Assembly: GCF_038561965.1 (NCBI RefSeq) | Contig: NZ_CP139348.1 | Location: 4,650,001 to 4,714,000, forward strand | Direction: 5' to 3' | Length of the DNA stretch: 64,000 bases | Source of the DNA: Stutzerimonas stutzeri | GTDB lineage: Bacteria; Pseudomonadota; Gammaproteobacteria; Pseudomonadales; Pseudomonadaceae | Part shown: positions 26,300 through 34,833 of the stretch, piece after piece | How the letters are laid out: every line of letters begins with the position of its first letter | Numbering within the stretch: position 1 is the stretch's first letter | Made by a program: the position numbers and the translations under genes | The notes under the pieces: model-generated | What the model saw: only the letters and a program-made list of their open reading frames with translations | What the model was told of the DNA's origin: nothing | Database searches by the model: none

Positions 26300-28435
26300 A
26301 TGTTCAACGCGGCCAACGAAACCCACTTCAGCCTGACCCTCGATGGCGTCGATCACGACTTCAAGGTGCTCGAATTCCAGGGTCGCGAGGCCATCAGCCA
26401 GCCCTACCGCTTCGACCTGGAACTGGTCAGCGAGCGCCCCGATCTGGATCTGGAAAGCCTGCTGCATCGCCCGGCTTTCCTCGCCTTCGCGCCGGATGGC
26501 AGCGGTATTCATGGGCTGGTGCATCAGGCCGCCCAGGGTGAATCCGGCAAGCGCCTGACCCGCTACCGCCTCACGCTCGTGCCGCAGCTGGCGTATCTCG
26601 CCCATCGCACCAACCAGCGCATCTTCCAGTACCTCAGCGTGCCGCAGATCGTCGCCCAGGTGCTTGAGGAGCACGGCGTCCAGGCCGACGCCTACCGCTT
26701 CCAGCTCGGCCCGGTGATCTACCCCGCGCGTGAATACTGCGTTCAGTACGACGAATCGGACCTGCATTTCATCCAGCGTTTGTGCGAGGAAGAAGGTATC
26801 CATTACCACTTCGAGCACAGCGCGGCCGGCCATGTGCTGGTCTTTGGCGACGACCAGACGGTCTTTCCCAAGCTCGCCGCCACCGCCTATCAGCAGGACA
26901 GCGGCCTGGTCGCCGACCAGCCGGTGATCAAACGCTTCGGCCTGCGCCTGGAGACCCGCACCAGCCGCGTCACGCGCCGCGATTACGATTTCGAGAAGCC
27001 GCGCCTGACCATGGAGGCGTCCTTTCACAGCGACTTCCAGCCGGATCTCGAGGACTACGACTATCCCGGCCGTTTCACCGAGCGCACCCGTGGCAAGCAC
27101 CTGTCGCAGCGTGCCCTGGAACGCCATCGCCATGATTACGAACTGGCCGAAGGCGAAAGCGACCAGCCGCGACTGGTGAGCGGAAATTTTCTCCTTCTCA
27201 GCGAGCACCCCCGCGCCGACTGGAACCAGCTCTGGCTGCTCACCGAAGTGCTGCATGAAGGCAAGCAGCCACAGGTGTTGGAGGAATCAATTACCAATGT
27301 CCCAGCTCACCACGGACTGACCCCCTCTCCCCTATGGGGAGAGGGCTGGGGTGAGGGGGCTCTTGCCAGCTCCGACCTCCAACAAGGCTACCGCAACCAC
27401 TTCACCGCCACCCCCTGGGACATCCCCTTCCGCCCGGCTCTGAAGCATCCGAAGCCGAAGGTTCTCGGCAGCCAGACCGCCGTGGTCACCGGTCCTCCCG
27501 GCGAAGAAATCCACTGCGATGAGTACGGTCGCGTCAAAGTCCAGTTCCACTGGGACCGCCACGGCCAGGCCGACGACAAGACCAGCTGCTGGCTGCGCGT
27601 TAGCTCCAGCTGGGCCGGCGACCGCTACGGAGGCATCGCCATTCCGCGGGTCGGCATGGAAGTGCTGGTGACCTTCCTCGAAGGCGACCCCGATCAGCCC
27701 TTGGTCACCGGCTGCCTCTACCATAAGGAACACCAGGTCCCCTACGACCTGCCGGCGAACAAGACTCGCACGGTGTTCAAGACCCTGAGCTCCCCAGGCG
27801 GTGGCGGTTACAACGAACTGCGCATCGAAGACCGCAAGGGCGCCGAGCAGATCTATGTCCACGCCCAGCGCGACTGGGACGAGAACATCGAGCACGACCA
27901 GAAGATTCGCGTCGGCAACGAACGCCACGACACGGTGGAAGCCAACAGCTACAGCGAAATCAAAGCCGAAGAACACCGCACCACCCACGCCGACCGCAGG
28001 ACCGAAATCCGCGCCAACGACCACCTCACCGTCGCCCGCACCCAACACGTCAAACTCGGCACCGGCCAGTTCGTCGAAACCGGCAACGAAATCCACTACT
28101 ACGCCGGCAACAAAGTGGTGATCGACGCCGGCATGGAACTCACCGCCAACGGCGGTGGCAGCTTCCTCAAACTCGACCCCAGCGGGGTGACCCTAAGCGG
28201 GGCGACCATCAAGATGAACTCTGGCGGCTCGGCTGGCACCGGTTCAGGCGTGAACGTCGTCGCTCCACAGATTCCCTGGAGAGCCGATCAAGACAAGGCC
28301 GGCGCCAAGCCCAAGCTCGCGCTGGCCAATACCCAACTGCAGCTGGCGCGCAAGGCACGGCAAATTGCCGCGAGCCGTTGCCCGATCTGCGAAGCGTGCC
28401 GGGCGGGGATGTGTGAAGTTGGAGGCGGCCGATGA
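26300..28435 (+). CDS. vgrG: T6SS spike protein VgrG (TssI), with in-frame REP-like insertion
   Basis: 711 residues. The N-terminal gp27-like part (about 1-320) contains SLTLDGVDHDFKVLEF-type strands, and the gp5 OB-fold follows (VTGPPGEEIHCDEYGRVKVQFHWD, about 395-425). A C-terminal beta-helix repeat zone (about 530-640) ends in a Cys-rich tail CPICEACRAGMC. Between the two halves, residues about 333-358 carry sequence from an inserted palindrome (27323-27345), including PSPLWGEGWGEG, with the frame preserved. The ATG overlap with the DUF4123 gene implies coupled loading of the lipase effector encoded downstream. Confidence 0.93.
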   Translation: MFNAANETHFSLTLDGVDHDFKVLEFQGREAISQPYRFDLELVSERPDLDLESLLHRPAFLAFAPDGSGIHGLVHQAAQGESGKRLTRYRLTLVPQLAYLAHRTNQRIFQYLSVPQIVAQVLEEHGVQADAYRFQLGPVIYPAREYCVQYDESDLHFIQRLCEEEGIHYHFEHSAAGHVLVFGDDQTVFPKLAATAYQQDSGLVADQPVIKRFGLRLETRTSRVTRRDYDFEKPRLTMEASFHSDFQPDLEDYDYPGRFTERTRGKHLSQRALERHRHDYELAEGESDQPRLVSGNFLLLSEHPRADWNQLWLLTEVLHEGKQPQVLEESITNVPAHHGLTPSPLWGEGWGEGALASSDLQQGYRNHFTATPWDIPFRPALKHPKPKVLGSQTAVVTGPPGEEIHCDEYGRVKVQFHWDRHGQADDKTSCWLRVSSSWAGDRYGGIAIPRVGMEVLVTFLEGDPDQPLVTGCLYHKEHQVPYDLPANKTRTVFKTLSSPGGGGYNELRIEDRKGAEQIYVHAQRDWDENIEHDQKIRVGNERHDTVEANSYSEIKAEEHRTTHADRRTEIRANDHLTVARTQHVKLGTGQFVETGNEIHYYAGNKVVIDAGMELTANGGGSFLKLDPSGVTLSGATIKMNSGGSAGTGSGVNVVAPQIPWRADQDKAGAKPKLALANTQLQLARKARQIAASRCPICEACRAGMCEVGGGR
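27323..27358 (+). repeat. REP-like palindrome inside vgrG
   Basis: CCCTCTCCCC (27323-27332), TAT, GGGGAGAGGG (27336-27345), then CTGGGGTGAGGGG. The 10-bp arms are exact. This is the class of intergenic palindrome (CCCTCTCCC...GGGAGAGGG-CTGGGGTGAGGG) seen between genes in many Pseudomonas and Xanthomonas genomes; here it lies in a coding sequence. Confidence 0.9.
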
Positions 28436-29277
28436 ACGACAGGGTCGAACACTGGCTCAGCGAGCAACAAGCCCAAAGCCGACCGCTGCTACTCGTTATC
28501 GACAGCCTTGCAGAACCGACTCCGCTGCCTAGCCTGTTCTCAACGGATCTGGTGCACAGCTACGCCAATCTTTATAAGGGTACCGAGGTCGACGAGATGG
28601 CCGGCGCCGCTCCTTGGCTGATATTGCTGAACGAGCTGAATTTCACGCAGCTACGTTCGCTGACCGATGCACCGGAGCAGAACTGGGGCTGGCTCGCCAG
28701 CGTCGACCACGCCGACATGGCTGCGCTCACTCAGCACTGGCAAGCTCGCATCTTTGCCGACGAACAAGGGCAGCGTTCGCTTTATCGATTCCAAGACAAC
28801 CGCATCATCGCGCGTCACCTCGGCGAACTGGACGCGTCACAACGTCCTCTGCTGCTTGGCCCACTGGCCAGCGTGCTCTGCTGGGATGGTCAGGACTGGC
28901 AATGGTTCGATAACGACCTGCCAGGGGAGTACCGCGAGCCCTTCGAAAAACCTTGGTTGTCCATCCCAGAGCCAGAGCAGGTACAACGTGCCGTGGCACA
29001 CCACAACCTCGAGTTGTGGCTATGGCAGAACCACACGGAGGCGAGCACGCGGCTCGCCGAAACCCGAGTGGTAAGTGACTGGCTCGACCATCAACTCGAC
29101 AAAGCGAAGGAATGGCACTGGCACAGCGAGCCGCAACTGCACTTTCTGCTCCGCTACCAGCTCGACCCTGCACTTGCCGAGCATCCTGCCTGGCTGCCAG
29201 CCGACCAGGAAACACCGGAAGCCCACTATTCGCGAGTCAGATCAGTACTGACTCCAAGCCATTCTGCACGAGACTGA
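28432..29277 (+). CDS. DUF4123 T6SS effector adaptor (Tap/TEC)
   Basis: 281 residues with the DUF4123 layout (LLLVIDSLAEPTPLPSLF near the N-terminus, then a GAAPWLILLNE segment), no signal peptide. These adaptors bind a specific effector and load it on the cognate VgrG. The start overlaps the vgrG stop (ATGA, 28432-28435), and the lipase effector lies two genes downstream, so that lipase is the expected cargo. Confidence 0.85.
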   Translation: MNDRVEHWLSEQQAQSRPLLLVIDSLAEPTPLPSLFSTDLVHSYANLYKGTEVDEMAGAAPWLILLNELNFTQLRSLTDAPEQNWGWLASVDHADMAALTQHWQARIFADEQGQRSLYRFQDNRIIARHLGELDASQRPLLLGPLASVLCWDGQDWQWFDNDLPGEYREPFEKPWLSIPEPEQVQRAVAHHNLELWLWQNHTEASTRLAETRVVSDWLDHQLDKAKEWHWHSEPQLHFLLRYQLDPALAEHPAWLPADQETPEAHYSRVRSVLTPSHSARD

Positions 29278-29281
29278 TCAG

Positions 29282-30025
29282 ATGAGTTCTCACACCTTTT
29301 CCCGAAGCCGCTTCCTGCTTGCTCACGCATGGCCTGCACTGTTTGGCTTCCTGCTCAGCGGTTGCAGCGCGCTCGGTTCGGTCGGCGCCGACACCTTCAC
29401 ATTGGAAGGCGAGCTACCGGCCGATTTCGCACTGAAGGCTCAGGCGCATTACGGCGGGTCCGAGAGTTGTAGTAGCCGCGGTCATGTGGAGAGCTTCAAG
29501 GAGGACTATGAAAAGGCGCCGCATGGGTATCGGTTCGAAATTCCGGTTAGTTATCGCGACGGTCTTTGTGATCTGCAGCTGGTTAGGGTCGGGCTGTTTA
29601 TCTACGGCCGTTACGGAGAAAAGGATTGGCAACAAACTTACGATAACGGCGAATTGATGGTAGTTTCGAAAGCGGCTAGCGAGGACAACAACAATGTATC
29701 TGCCCTCCCCTCACCTATATATTCTGAGTGCTCATGGTTATTCCAAGAGAGCAAATTAAACCTGGAGATATCAAAACTACTGAGCTGCAAGGGAGCAGGA
29801 GCTCGACTAAACAGAAAACAGCTACCCCAGCAGACCGTCATATTGACTTTTACGGTAAATCCTAGAGAAGAACCTTATCGGGATAATACCTGGATAGAAT
29901 TTCCCGAAGGGTGGAGGCCGTGTCTACCTAAGGAGGGCTGGCAGCAGTGCCAAGACCCGCCAGTGTTTAAGACATACAGAAACAACAACATAGAGTGCAC
30001 CATTTATCCAAATTGCACGGAATAA
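29282..30025 (+). CDS. lipoprotein of unknown function, candidate periplasmic immunity protein
   Basis: 247 residues. Signal sequence ending ALFGFLLSGC gives lipidation at Cys28. The mature part has several cysteines (SCSSRGH, CDLQL, CSW, LLSCKG, CLPKEGWQQC, NCTE) suited to periplasmic disulfides. It starts 4 bp after the adaptor and ends 6 bp before the lipase effector. Immunity proteins against periplasm-acting lipase effectors are often lipoproteins encoded next to the effector, so that role is inferred. From about 29450 the DNA is AT-richer than its neighbours, a sign of transfer. Confidence 0.6.
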   Translation: MSSHTFSRSRFLLAHAWPALFGFLLSGCSALGSVGADTFTLEGELPADFALKAQAHYGGSESCSSRGHVESFKEDYEKAPHGYRFEIPVSYRDGLCDLQLVRVGLFIYGRYGEKDWQQTYDNGELMVVSKAASEDNNNVSALPSPIYSECSWLFQESKLNLEISKLLSCKGAGARLNRKQLPQQTVILTFTVNPREEPYRDNTWIEFPEGWRPCLPKEGWQQCQDPPVFKTYRNNNIECTIYPNCTE

Positions 30026-30031
30026 TCAAGG

Positions 30032-32173
30032 ATGACCGGAACAACAGAGCAACTAAGCTGCCCTATGAAAAACGCTTGGGTCAGCTTCCGTCTTGTGGAT
30101 GAGCATGGAGAGGGCTCACCTTACGCTGGATTGCCTTACAGGCTAGTTGATAATCAAGGCCAAGTTAACGAGGGGCTTTTAGACAGCGATGGGTTCGCTC
30201 AGATTACGGATGTACATCTTGGCATTATAGTGCTCGAACTATCGCAACCCGCAACGACCTTCATTGATCCTTGGTACGAAGAGCTTTCTATTAGAGAGGT
30301 TTTCAAGGTACCGCTGACAGCTATACAAATCGCAGCGGAGCAATCACCCGCAGGGCCTCGACGCACTGATGGACAAACCTATCTAGCGCGAGAACGCGCA
30401 GCAAAAGAAGACGCTTATTTCATACGAGCCGAAGTCAGCGATTTCGTCGCGAGTAAAAGTCATCTTCCGACACCAGACGAAAATTGGACGACACCATCGG
30501 AACTAAAACAGAACGCAGGCTCAGCAGCAGACCAGCCAGGCGTTGCTCTTGGTTGTAACAGACATCATCTCATCGAGATAAAGGCGCTACGTGCCTACAG
30601 TCCGTTGCTTTCCCGCGGCGCTGATTTCTGCGCGCTGAATGCCTATCACCTTGCGGTCATGAGCGCCTTCGCCTACGCCCCATTCAGTACCTCTACCAAT
30701 CCTTACTCTTCAGCACCGCCACCCTATTCAGCGCTTGGCAGCATCGGATACGTACTTCAGAACCAGCTAGGGAGCCGGATTCGGCCAACGCAATTCAACA
30801 TCGCGTCCCCCTATCACCTGCTCTGTGAAGAAGTGCCTTATTCGAAGCGCCTCGAAATCATGCCTTACGATCCGGCGCGCTATGAAAAGGAAGCCCAGGA
30901 GGGCTGGCGAAATCCCGAAGATGTGCACTTCTTGCACGACACGGATAACGAAACAGATACCAACACCCAAGCGTTCATCACCCATAACGACAAGATCGTA
31001 TTGATTTCCGTCCGCGGCACGCAGGAGTTTCTGGCCGACGCCAGTCGAGACGCAGATGCCCGCCAGGTGCCATACGAAGAAGGTGAAGGCCAAGCACACC
31101 GCGGCTTCTACAAAGGTTTTCAGGCTGCAAAGCCATTCGTAGAGCGCTACCTAAATGCCTTTTATACCGGCGAACAAACGCTGATCATATGTGGCCACAG
31201 CTTAGGCGGGGCCATTGCACTCCTGCTGGCCGAATGGCTACGGCGCAAGCCCACCAAACCGAAGTTAATCCTCTACACCTTCGGCGCACCACGCGCCGGC
31301 AACGCAGCCCTCGTCAAGGCCGCCTACTCTCTTACGCACCACCGTATCGTCAATCACAACGACCCCATACCTGCGCTTCCACTGCCGTGGATGGATGCCG
31401 AATGGAAGCTGGCACTCCCCGGTGCAGCTCTGGTGTATAGCTCACCGGCTATCGGCATTGCGCTGCTGCTAGCGGGGATAGTCAACCTTCAAGGTGATCC
31501 ATACGAGCATCACGGGGAGCAATGGCATTTCATGCCGCGCAAGCCTGGCGCGGGCAGCGAGACGGCGATTCTGTGGCAGCCGGGCTGCGCGATGATTGCC
31601 GAGCAGACCTGCGCTCGTACCATCGGCGAAATCGGCCTGGATGGAGATATGCCGAAGCGCGTTGCGCTCGCAGGTTCCCAACATTCGAGCGACAGCGGCT
31701 ATGCGCGAGCGGCGCTGGCCAACCTGCTGCGCTGGACTGTCAGCGTAGAGCAGCGCAACGGCAGGCTGTTCACGGACGCTGAGGTTCGCGACATTTACGC
31801 CCAAGTCCTGAGTACCGCGCAGCTACTGGAAAACTGGCAAGCGCGCTCCTTCAATGAATTCCGCTGGGAAATCAGGCGCAGGGGGATAATGCGCTTCTAC
31901 GGCAAGACGGATATCGAACTGCGCGCCATCTACGCCGATGCGGTGGAGCAAGGCGAGCGCGTTCGAGCCGAACAAAGCCCCGCATTGACTCGTACACAAC
32001 AGCGCTTGCTAGCCCAGACGGAGCGGGTGGTGACACTACGCAGTGTCTTTGGGGAACACGCGGAGCGGCAGGACCTGCCAGAGCTGGTGGCACAATGGCG
32101 TGCCATCGAGGACAACCAGAATGCAGAACGGCTGGCGGCCAGCACGCCACGAAGCGCCGGTGCCATTGCCTAG
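30032..32173 (+). CDS. T6SS lipase effector, class 3 lipase fold (Tle-type)
   Basis: 713 residues. An N-terminal beta domain (about 12-90, SFRLVDEHGEGSPYAGLPYR) resembles docking domains of VgrG cargo. The Lipase_3 domain has the nucleophile GHSLGG (Ser390 at the centre), a likely acid Asp444 in NHNDPIP, and a likely base His499 in EQWHFM. No signal peptide. Its position after vgrG and a DUF4123 adaptor makes it the probable secreted phospholipase, acting on membrane lipids in the prey periplasm. The first 600 bp are AT-richer than the C-terminal half, a mosaic look. Confidence 0.85.
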   Translation: MTGTTEQLSCPMKNAWVSFRLVDEHGEGSPYAGLPYRLVDNQGQVNEGLLDSDGFAQITDVHLGIIVLELSQPATTFIDPWYEELSIREVFKVPLTAIQIAAEQSPAGPRRTDGQTYLARERAAKEDAYFIRAEVSDFVASKSHLPTPDENWTTPSELKQNAGSAADQPGVALGCNRHHLIEIKALRAYSPLLSRGADFCALNAYHLAVMSAFAYAPFSTSTNPYSSAPPPYSALGSIGYVLQNQLGSRIRPTQFNIASPYHLLCEEVPYSKRLEIMPYDPARYEKEAQEGWRNPEDVHFLHDTDNETDTNTQAFITHNDKIVLISVRGTQEFLADASRDADARQVPYEEGEGQAHRGFYKGFQAAKPFVERYLNAFYTGEQTLIICGHSLGGAIALLLAEWLRRKPTKPKLILYTFGAPRAGNAALVKAAYSLTHHRIVNHNDPIPALPLPWMDAEWKLALPGAALVYSSPAIGIALLLAGIVNLQGDPYEHHGEQWHFMPRKPGAGSETAILWQPGCAMIAEQTCARTIGEIGLDGDMPKRVALAGSQHSSDSGYARAALANLLRWTVSVEQRNGRLFTDAEVRDIYAQVLSTAQLLENWQARSFNEFRWEIRRRGIMRFYGKTDIELRAIYADAVEQGERVRAEQSPALTRTQQRLLAQTERVVTLRSVFGEHAERQDLPELVAQWRAIEDNQNAERLAASTPRSAGAIA

Positions 32174-32273
32174 TCCCCTGGGTCGCCTGACCCGCTGCCG
32201 GGGCCTATAACGGCGGGTCGGGCGGCGGAGGCTTTGGCGAATATGTCGGCGATATTTATCAAAGAGTGAACAG

Positions 32274-32627
32274 GTGAGCGACGTTTCGATATTAGAACGA
32301 ATTTTCTTTCTCGGGTGGCTAGTGCTATTCGTAGCCGGCGGATTCAACGGAATATACATCTGCTTCCATGGAATTCGTCGACTTGACCCATACTTTTCTC
32401 AATTAGCAAATATTGAATGGGAGTCACATAACCCCTTCGATAGTTTCTGTCGAATGCATCAATATTGCTTTCAATATACTTTTGGCGTAAAACGGCCAGA
32501 TATTAGCAACAGCATAGCCGCATGGCTTTATTTTACCTGCATCAGTCTTATTATTTATTGGATCAGTATGTTTATTGGCTTTCTTGGCCATCAATTCGGC
32601 ATAAATATCTTGAGTGACCGCTCTTAG
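32274..32627 (+). CDS. small membrane protein, candidate immunity, copy 1
   Basis: 117 residues from GTG 32274. Two clear membrane segments (ERIFFLGWLVLFVAGGFNG near the N-terminus and WLYFTCISLIIYWISMFIGF near residue 90) flank a Phe/Cys/Tyr-rich loop. It is about 85 percent identical by eye to the 32663 product. It lies 100 bp after the lipase effector in AT-rich DNA. Immunity or accessory function is inferred from place and duplication. Confidence 0.6.
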   Translation: MSDVSILERIFFLGWLVLFVAGGFNGIYICFHGIRRLDPYFSQLANIEWESHNPFDSFCRMHQYCFQYTFGVKRPDISNSIAAWLYFTCISLIIYWISMFIGFLGHQFGINILSDRS

Positions 32628-32662
32628 CGCGTTCATACACGAGTTTTTGGCAACAGATCAAG

Positions 32663-33007
32663 ATGAGTGACGCCTCGACACTTGAACGAGTCATAGTTTT
32701 TTCTTGGATCCTGCTTGCCGTCACTGGGGGCTTCAACGGAATCTACATCTGCTTTCATGGAATTCGCCGACTCGACCCGTATTTTTCTATCAAGCCCAAT
32801 GTAGGATGGGAGTCGTATAGTCCCTTTGATAGTTTTTGCCGAATGCATCGATATAGCTTTCAATATACTTTGGGCTTGAAACGACCCGATATTGGCAACA
32901 GCTTAGCCGTATGGCTTTACTTTACTTGCATCAGCCTTATAATTTATTGGACTAGCATGTTTATTGGCTTTCTTGGCCATCAATTTGGAATAAGCATATT
33001 GAACTGA
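32663..33007 (+). CDS. small membrane protein, candidate immunity, copy 2
   Basis: 114 residues, a tandem paralogue of the 32274 product with the same membrane segments and the conserved core GGFNGIYICFHGIRRLDPYFS. The change pattern (mainly conservative) suggests both copies are under selection. The spacer is 35 bp. A decayed third copy follows near 33062. Likely coexpressed with the effector module. Confidence 0.6.
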   Translation: MSDASTLERVIVFSWILLAVTGGFNGIYICFHGIRRLDPYFSIKPNVGWESYSPFDSFCRMHRYSFQYTLGLKRPDIGNSLAVWLYFTCISLIIYWTSMFIGFLGHQFGISILN

Positions 33008-33061
33008 ATTGCTTCGGCTCAATATTTAACGACACGTTCATGCTTAACCAAAGCCAGACCC

Positions 33062-33161
33062 ATCTTGGATATTATCGTCCTCACAGGGCGTTCCAATGGA
33101 AATGCAAATTTGCTTCCATTGATAGGCCAATTTGGCCGTTTCTCCCCATGCGTATTTTTCA
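33062..33161 (+). pseudogene. decayed third copy of the small membrane protein gene
   Basis: The stretch from CTTGGATATTATCGTCCT to CGTATTTTTCAG aligns with bases about 32705-32790 of copy 2 (CTTGGATCCTGCTTGCC... CGTATTTTTCTA), keeping blocks such as the GGAAATGCAAATTTGCTTCCAT segment opposite GGAATCTACATCTGCTTTCA, but with indels and no open frame. It reads as a remnant of a third tandem duplicate. The rest of 33162-33325 holds no gene I can support. Confidence 0.6.
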
Positions 33162-33325
33162 GTAAGTTAATATCCATGCGGTTTTAGAACCAGCCTATGA
33201 GCCAGGACAACCGTTCGGCGGCCAAACGCCGGCGGGCGATGAACGGATAGGGATTAATCCGCGCAAAGTGACAAAATGACATCACAGCTGCGCCCGCAGC
33301 ATTCCGATGAATCAGAGTCACTTAC

Positions 33326-33532
33326 ATGTCCGCCAATCGACGCTATTCCATCATCCTCGAACACACCGGCCAGGTCCTGCTGGAGCAGGCCTCGCTTGAG
33401 CAGGTCGAGGCGTTCTGGGACGCCAACGACGCCCTCTATTTCGGTCTGCGCATCGACGACGCGCTTAGCGATCACGCCACCGTGTTCGTTACCGATGAGG
33501 TTCCCGAGGACGAGGATGTCGTTCCGGCCTGA
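33326..33532 (+). CDS. small hypothetical protein
   Basis: 68 residues, MSANRRYSIILEHTGQVLLE onward, acidic at the C-terminus (VTDEVPEDEDVV). GC content and codon use match the surrounding chromosome, unlike the AT-rich genes before it. No recognised domain and only a weak ribosome site (GAG). Convergent with the DoxX gene. Function unknown. Confidence 0.5.
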   Translation: MSANRRYSIILEHTGQVLLEQASLEQVEAFWDANDALYFGLRIDDALSDHATVFVTDEVPEDEDVVPA

Positions 33533-33553
33533 CGCCGCAGCTCCGAGCCGGCG

Positions 33554-34045
33554 CTAGCGAATCCCCCACAGGTGATCCAGCGAGAACCGGCCGGCTCCTC
33601 GTCCGATCAGCAGCAACAGTAGGGCGGCCCAGCTCAGGTGGGTCGACCAGGCGTCGGGGTAGACGAAGAGCTGGATCACCAGCGTCATCAACAACAGCGC
33701 CAGCGCCGACAGCCGGGTAAACAGGCCGAGCACCAGTAATAGCGGGAACAGGTGCTCCGCATAGGTCGCCAGGTGCGCCGCGATATGCGGCGGCAGCAAC
33801 GGCAAGGCGTATTCGCTGCGAAACAGTTCGAAAGTGCCCGGGGTGATGTCCAGCACGCCACTCACCTTGGTGCGCCCGGAGAGGAGGAAAATCGCCGCTA
33901 CGGCCAACCGTGCCGCCACGCTCAGTAGCGAATCGCTGAGCAGCTGCTGCAGCGTCTGTGCAAGGCGATTCCATTGTTGCAGCAGACGCCGCAGCAGGCT
34001 GGAAGATTGGATCGCGCTGCTTTGTCGACGCTGGGAAGTGACCAT
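33554..34045 (-). CDS. DoxX family membrane protein of the bufferin operon
   Basis: 163 residues from ATG 34045 (GAGGA upstream). Four hydrophobic segments, with RLAVAAIFLLSGRTKVSGV and the EHLFPLLLVLGLFTRLSALALLL core typical of DoxX. DoxX members commonly end bufA-bufB-bufC operons, where they are thought to assist redox or maturation steps in the membrane. It begins 11 bp after bufC. The precise role is not known. Confidence 0.85.
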   Translation of the reverse strand: MVTSQRRQSSAIQSSSLLRRLLQQWNRLAQTLQQLLSDSLLSVAARLAVAAIFLLSGRTKVSGVLDITPGTFELFRSEYALPLLPPHIAAHLATYAEHLFPLLLVLGLFTRLSALALLLMTLVIQLFVYPDAWSTHLSWAALLLLLIGRGAGRFSLDHLWGIR

Positions 34046-34056
34046 GGTGATTGTCC

Positions 34057-34833
34057 TCAGTCGGGTTGAGCCGTCGCCACCAGGGCGGCGAACGCTCCCG
34101 CGGTCAGCAGCCGGCCGAGCAGGTCGTTGAAGTCGAGTTCTGGCTGGATCGCCAGTGCCAGTTCCGAGGCCTGCTCCAGCGACACGCCAGCGGCGCAGGC
34201 GTCGAGAAATACACAACCAGCGCGCTCGAGTGGCTGCCAGCCGATCCGGCCGGCGCTTCGACTCAGCAGAGCCCCTTCACCCCACCAGAGCATCGCCGCC
34301 GACACTTCGCGCTGCTCTCGAGTGCAGCTCCAGATGGTGTACACCGGCAGCTCGGCGAACCACCGCCAGCGCAGCGCAGCACGCGGCACCAGCGTCTGCC
34401 GGGCCAGCTGCTCCGGGGTTTGTGTCGCCAAGGCAGCGAGCGTCAGGACCGGTTGTTCCACGGCGCTGAATACCTCGAGCCATAGCCGGTCCAGCTGCGC
34501 GACACCTGACAGGTAGGGCAGCTCCCGCGCCGGTTCGAAGTGCTGCAGAAAGGCAGGATAATCCTCACCGTATTCGAGCAACGGGCCGCTACGCGGCAGC
34601 GTCTGCCAGGCATGCAGAGTCGCGGCGGCAGCAAACCACTCCTCCCCCACCAGCCGTTCGACAGAAGGGAAATTGGCGCGCAGCGCATCAACGCAGCCCT
34701 TGATCAGCGTATTGCGGTACACCGCGAAACCTGGCTGCGCGGCCAGCGCAGCGACCTCGCCCGCCGCACTATCGGGCGCGCCGGCCAGCGCCGCAACGAA
34801 GGCGTCCTGAAATGCCGCCAGCGTGCTGCTCAT
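34057..34833 (-). CDS. bufC: BufC/HvfC-like DUF2063 protein, MNIO partner
   Basis: 258 residues, with the DUF2063 N-terminal pattern (LAAFQDAFVAALAG... FAVYRNTLIKGCVDALRANFPSVERLVGEEWF). Members act as the recognition partner of DUF692 multinuclear iron oxygenases, presenting the precursor peptide. The start overlaps the bufB stop (34830-34833). Earlier annotations often call it a putative DNA-binding protein; context argues for the peptide-modification role. Confidence 0.85.
   Translation of the reverse strand: MSSTLAAFQDAFVAALAGAPDSAAGEVAALAAQPGFAVYRNTLIKGCVDALRANFPSVERLVGEEWFAAAATLHAWQTLPRSGPLLEYGEDYPAFLQHFEPARELPYLSGVAQLDRLWLEVFSAVEQPVLTLAALATQTPEQLARQTLVPRAALRWRWFAELPVYTIWSCTREQREVSAAMLWWGEGALLSRSAGRIGWQPLERAGCVFLDACAAGVSLEQASELALAIQPELDFNDLLGRLLTAGAFAALVATAQPD

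Noticed and set aside
25718..27256. 512-codon minus-strand open frame opposite stk1 and vgrG
   Set aside because: Same kind of shadow; the plus strand has conserved kinase and VgrG motifs throughout.
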